From Symbiodinium natans (taxonomy: Eukaryota > Sar > Dinophyceae > Suessiales > Symbiodiniaceae), in contig CAJNDS010002465.1 in assembly GCA_905221605.1 (NCBI GenBank), forward strand, positions 177,501 to 239,500: a DNA stretch of 62,000 nt. The letters run 5' to 3'. Below the pieces are notes generated by a model. The model made no database searches. It was not told the origin of the DNA and was given only the letters and a program-made list of their open reading frames with translations. The translations under genes were made by a program, and so were the position numbers. Each line of letters starts with the position of its first letter. Position 1 is the stretch's first letter. Positions 57,845 through 62,000 of the stretch are shown here, in pieces.

Positions 57845-60800
57845 CTCAAGCGGAAAGTTCATTGCCAGGACGCCCAGGTTCATGGCATCTCCATTCGGAC
57901 CTTCCAGCCTTCCCCCAAGGGTTTAGGGTTTAGGGTTTAGGGTTTAGGGGTGTTTAGGGGTGTTTAGGGTTTAGGGTTTAGGGTTTAGGGTTTAGGGTTT
58001 AGGGTTTAGGGTTAGGGTTTAGGGAGACTGTTTGAGGGTTTAGGGGTCGCAACTTGGAGTTCGGGGAACTTAGTAAGTAGGTACAAAGCGGAGCTGTACA
58101 TAAGCCTAAACGCCCTAAGCTTTTGGGTGTCTTTCGGGTTTGGGAGCTTCGGGGCATCCACTCTAAACCCTGAACCCCAGACCCTAAACCCTAAACCCTA
58201 AACCCTAAACCCTAAACCCTGAACCCCAAGATTAGAGCTCGGGAGACTGATGTACCCACAGCCGGCCTGCGGACCGTCAGCGTGTAAGCGCCTTGCACCG
58301 GCTTCGGGTTTAGGGCTTAGGGCTTAGGGCTTGGGGCTTAGGGCTTAGGGCTTAGGGCTTAGGGCTTAGGGTTTAGGGTTTAGGGCTTGGGGCGCTTGCA
58401 GGTTTTCGTGGGGCCTTGTAGACTTTAGCGCATAGGAAGTTGTTCGGGGTTTCGGGCTTATCGGGCTCTAGATGGTTGGATAAGGCTTGTTATGGATTTG
58501 TTTTTAATGGTTTAGTTTAGGGGGTTTAGGGTTGGGTCTTGTAGGGTTTTAGGGCTGTTGTGTTTTGTTTTTTTTTTTTTTTTTTTTTTTTTTTGGGGGG
58601 GGGGGGGGGGGGGCGTACAGTGTTGCAGCAACCACCACTTGGTGCGGTCCGGCGGTCCGGGGGTCCCAGGTCTAATTCGCGGGGTTTAAGGTTTAGGGTT
58701 TAGGGTTTAGGGTTGAGGGATCTCAAACCCCAAACCACCAAAACCCTACACCCTAAGCTTCTACGCTGAAGGTGGAATGAGATCGAAACACTGTTGTCAA
58801 AAAGGCAGCCTTGAACCAACACATGGAAGAGGGCACCACGGGGCTACCAAGATAAGATAGGAAGCGTTCAGACTACGTGGTCCCAGGAGCTGAAGTCTTA
58901 AGGCTCTCTTGTGTTTGTGCTGGGATGTCACTGACTCAGTGCGGTTCTGGGAGTAGTGGGCGCTTGAAGCCCTAAACCCTAAACCCTAAACCCTAAACCC
59001 TAAACCCTAAACCCTAAACCCTAAACCCTAAACCCTAAACCCTAAACCCTAAACCCTCACCTTAGTGGCCCGAATCTGGCCTGACTCGGCATAGCTTCCT
59101 TTCGCACCCCTGGAGACCTAGGATGCGGCATCGCGAGACTTGGGTTTGGGGTTCAGGGTTCAGGGTTCAGGGTTCAGGGTTCAGGGTTTAGGGTTTAGGG
59201 TTTAGGGTTTAGGGGTGTAGGGTTTAGGGTTTAGGGTTTAGGGTGTAGGGCTTTGTGGCCAGAGGCTGTGAGCATTTCAGGGTTGGCGCGATTCCTGAAG
59301 AACAAAAGATTGCTTACGTAAACCCTATACCCAAACCCTATTGGGTGACATATAAGGAAAACATGTTGTATGCGAACAAACATAAATAATAAAAAAAAAA
59401 AAAAAAAAAAACAATTTCCGGAGGGGGCTAAAGATGAGGACCTCAGGTCGAGCCATTTTCAGACATAGGTAGGAATGGACAGGGGTTTAGTCCCGAAGCC
59501 TAAACCCTAAACCCTAAACCCTAAACGGGTTTCGGGCACTTAGGGCTCATAGTGGTTTATTTGGGGTTTAGGGTTTCGGGTTTAGGGCTTCGGGATTAGA
59601 AGTGGTGTTGGGGGTGCTGGTTAAGGATTGCTACATCAGGTAGAGCCTAAACCCCAACCAATAAACCGCCAAAGTCAAAGGTGTGTAGCACATCTCATGT
59701 CGGTGGCAACCTGGTGACTTGATACGGCCCCGCAGCTGTCAATGATAGGAACCCTAAGCCTTCTAAACCCTAGCCCCAAAACCCTAGACCCTAAACCCTA
59801 AACCTTAAACCCTAAACTCTAAACCCGAAACCCTAAACCCTAAACCCAAAACCCTAAACCCTAAGCCCTAAACCCTAAACCTTAAACCCTAAGCCCTCAA
59901 CCTGAACCGCACAGGTTGTAGACCACCATCGAAACCGAACATAGGCGGGAAGAGCTCCGGCACACGATCGCTGTTCTGCTGGAAGCAAGCCCTAACCCTA
60001 AACCCTAAACCCTAAACCTTAAACCCTAAACCCTAAACCCTAAACCCTGCATCCGAAAACCCCCCTGTGATAAGCCCGCGAATGCAAGTTCCAAGCCGCG
60101 AGGTCCTCGCTGATGTCGCGCGCCCAGACGTTGGAGGCCTCCTGCACCTTTCCTGGGGGCTTAGGGGCTCGCGGGGCTTAGGGCTTCGGACCCTAAACCC
60201 TAAACCCTAAACCCCAAACCCCAAACCCTAAACCCTATTCGGGATTTGGGGGTTCTAGGGTTCAATACTTCAGGGCCTTGCCTTGAGGACTCGTAAAGGG
60301 CTCTTAGGGACTTTAAAGGAGAAGGGAAAGCAGCTTTTTGGGTCGGAGGGTTTTAGGTTCTGGGCGCTTGGTTTAGGGCTGATGAGTTGCCGTGTCGATC
60401 GAACCATAAATCCTAGGGTCTAAGGTTCAGGGTTTAGGGTTAGGGCGTTCGGGAATTCGACTTGACTTGGTGCACGTAGACGTTGGGGCCCGTACTTGAA
60501 GGGCGCAATCCGTAATTCAGCTGAGGTGACAATTTACGTTGCCTGACTTATCTTAAACCCTGAGCCCTTAACCCCAAACCCTATATCCAAGAGACACCGA
60601 GCCTCAAAACCGCCTTAAGTTCCCGAGCTAAAGGCTAAGTCTCTGCCGTACTTGACGGTTCATGGTACATACTAGCCAATTATAGCTGCACGTATAACCC
60701 ACTTATAAGCCCCTTAAGTGCCCTAATGTGGTTAAAAGTAAAGCTATAAGTACAGTTACCCTAAACCCTAAACCCTAAACCCTAAACCCTAAACCCTAAA

Positions 60801-61165
60801 CCCTAAACCCTAAACCCTAAACCCTAAACCCTAAACCCTAAACCCTAAACCCTTACACTTGGTTAATAAGTACCATGAACCTCCAGATACACGTCTATAG
60901 CCCCCTGTCCACAGGGCATGGTTTCTTGCAAGACCAACTGGCTGGCACGTCAAGATTCCGACCCTAAACCCTAAGCCCTAAGCCCTAAGCCCTAAACCCT
61001 AAACCCTAAATCCTAAGCCCTGAACCCTGAACCCTAAACCCTAAACTCAGAAGACCCTAGATCTCATGCAAGGATATCCAACCTCAAAACCCCTTGGAAA
61101 AATCTCCGTGACAGGTGGCCCACCACCAGCTGACCAGTTTCCATGTCGATCTTCACGGCGGAGCC
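57845..61165 (-). CDS. Chain of small exons of an unidentified gene
   Basis: Minus-strand exons with splice support, in coding order: about 61110-61165 (GSAVKIDMETGQLVVG, acceptor CACCAG); 60076-60152 (KVQEASNVWARDISEDLAAW, acceptor CCCCAG, GC donor); 59913-59978 (QNSDRVPELFPPMFGFDG, donor GTGCGG); 59061-59117 (VSRGAKGSYAESGQIRATK, donor GTGAGG running into TTTAGGG); 58256-58291 (AYTLTVRRPAVG); 57845-57900 (PNGDAMNLGVLAMNFPLE, donor GTTCAG). The second to fourth are phase-compatible in series, as are the last two; others leave gaps. It may be more than one gene. No family recognised. Same exon/telomere layout as nirB. Confidence 0.5.
57920..58025. repeat. TTTAGGG tract
   Basis: Two blocks separated by GGTGTTTAGGGGTG, upstream (coding sense) of the 57.9-kb exon. 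Confidence 0.93.
58308..58385. repeat. CTTAGGG tract
   Basis: Ten CTTAGGG/CTTGGGG units, another locally homogenised variant. Confidence 0.92.
58568..58613. repeat. Poly-T / poly-G junction
   Basis: About 27 T followed by about 19 G. Confidence 0.96.
58975..59250. repeat. CCCTAAA tract, exon island, TTCAGGG/TTTAGGG tract
   Basis: CCCTAAA 58975-59057 and TTCAGGG then TTTAGGG 59153-59250 enclose the 59061-59117 exon. Confidence 0.93.
59755..60050. repeat. CCCTAAA tracts
   Basis: 59770-59895 and 59993-60048 around the 59913-59978 exon (both CCCTAAA sense, an exception to the usual layout). Confidence 0.9.
60660..60893. mobile_element. Family H element split by a telomeric tract
   Basis: Left part GGTTCATGGTACATACTAG...GCCCCTTAAGTGCCCTAA...AAGTACAGTTA matches copy 1. 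A CCCTAAA array (60758-60852) intervenes, and the right end AATAAGTACCATGAACCTCC resumes. Confidence 0.85.
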
Positions 61166-61491
61166 CTGGTGTAGAGAATAGATTTAGGGTTTGGGTTTAG
61201 GGTATAGGGTATGGGATTTAGGGTTTAGGGTTTAGGGTTTAGGGCTAGGGTTTAGGCTTAGGGCTTAGGGCTTAGGGTTTGGGGCGTATAGGCTTTAGGC
61301 ATTAGAGGTTTAGGCTTTAGGTCCGTCGGCGCCTTCTGGTTTGTTTTGCAACTTCATATGGCGGGTTGATTCGGCAAGAATATACATTGTGGGCCCTTAA
61401 TGGCGTCTCGCTTGTAGCATGCATTCGAATAATCTGTGACAATGACTTATGACTGTGGTATTGTTATGTACACATTCTGCCCCTTCGCTTA

Positions 61492-61606
61492 CTGGTTCTT
61501 AGTAGGGAATGAGGGAATGAGGTACCAGCACCCGATATAATCCATGAATGGAAATATCTAGGGGGATATAAGGTGTCTCATCCCCTCATGCCCCACTAAG
61601 AACCAG
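61492..61606. mobile_element. Inverted-repeat element family D, copy 1
   Basis: Ends CTGGTTCTTAGT and ACTAAGAACCAG, interior AGGGAATGAGGGAATGAGG and CTCATCCCCTCATGCCCC. Related fragments at 10258-10462, 13250-13490, 21764-21855 and 61750-61829. No clear target duplication. Confidence 0.8.
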
Positions 61607-61749
61607 GCGGCTTTCCCATGGCACAGAACCGGCCCCGGGAAACGGCTGCGAGCTTCTGACGTCTGCTCATGGTTCGGGCATCAAGTAATTAGCCCTAAAC
61701 CCTAAACCCAAAGCCCCAAAAACCTTCGGAACCCCAAAGCTTTCTCGGG

Positions 61750-61829
61750 ACAGCAGTAGGGAATGAAGGGTTCATACCGGGGGATGGAAGGTGCCTGCTT
61801 CCCTCATTCCCGACAAAGAGCCAGAAAGT
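61750..61829. mobile_element. Family D element, degenerate copy
   Basis: CAGTAGGGAATGAAGG...CCTCATTCCCGACAAAGAGCCAG. Confidence 0.65.
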
Positions 61830-61834
61830 TGGGT

Positions 61835-61945
61835 TTAGGGTTCAGGGTTCAGGGTTCAGGGTTCAGGGTTTAGGGTTTAGGGTTTAGGGTTTAGGGTTTA
61901 GGGTTTAGGGTGTAGGGTGTAGGGTGTAGGGTTTAGGGTTCTCAA
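61835..61945. repeat. TTTAGGG tract with TTCAGGG and TGTAGGG blocks
   Basis: Starts with four TTCAGGG units, then TTTAGGG, then TGTAGGG units. Confidence 0.92.
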
Positions 61946-62000
61946 GGGCACTGTTAAGCTACAGGGTTGGTTTGCAGCAATAAGTCCCACCCAAACCCTG

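Noticed and set aside
1-62000. Dinoflagellate spliced-leader relics, rRNA and tRNA genes
   Set aside because: I looked for the conserved leader end (TTTGGCTCAAG) and for clover-leaf or rRNA cores by eye and found none. A covariance-model scan would be decisive.

Overview
The window looks like nuclear DNA of a dinoflagellate. The reasons are: plant/alveolate-type telomeric heptamers (TTTAGGG/CCCTAAA) scattered through all 62 kb; GC and GA 5' splice sites beside GT; 3' splice sites almost always AG followed by G; nearly all supported coding on the minus strand; and typical dinoflagellate protein styles (a ubiquitin-like plus ankyrin protein, and a polytopic membrane protein with a conserved FLSHDWG...VVLWSPRYF module). 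I see no bacterial signals, rRNA, tRNA or CRISPR. Everything here comes from reading the sequence by eye; no search was run.

The main result is that the short unique islands between the telomeric tracts are exons. From about 23.1 kb down to the left edge, sixteen minus-strand exons (24-86 nt, 814 nt in total) join with consistent reading phase. They encode the FAD/NAD(P)-binding half of a NirB-type NAD(P)H nitrite reductase; the sirohaem half must lie off the left end. Introns hold over 96 percent of this 23 kb. A copia reverse-transcriptase fragment, a mirror-arranged satellite (3.3-5.2 kb), several inverted-repeat elements and what looks like a nested membrane-protein gene (18.5-21.3 kb) all lie inside these introns.

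Further right, all on the minus strand, are: a complete three-exon membrane protein (27.9-29.85 kb, 511 aa), a short three-exon membrane-protein fragment (38.2-38.7 kb), a single-exon ankyrin protein (48.3-49.7 kb), and a run of small exons of one or more unidentified genes (about 54-61.2 kb). Isolated exon-like islands lie between them.

The candidate undescribed system links three things. (1) Several families of about 100-bp terminal-inverted-repeat elements begin with CT, end with AG and make 4-bp target duplications. (2) In at least three places such an element is itself an intron: the target duplication supplies the GT or GC donor, the element end supplies the AG acceptor, and removing both restores the reading frame exactly. 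These are introners. (3) Telomeric repeats have been added inside these introns, mostly with TTTAGGG at the intron start and CCCTAAA at the intron end on the coding strand (14 of 16 nirB exons are flanked this way), so the two ends of one intron can pair.
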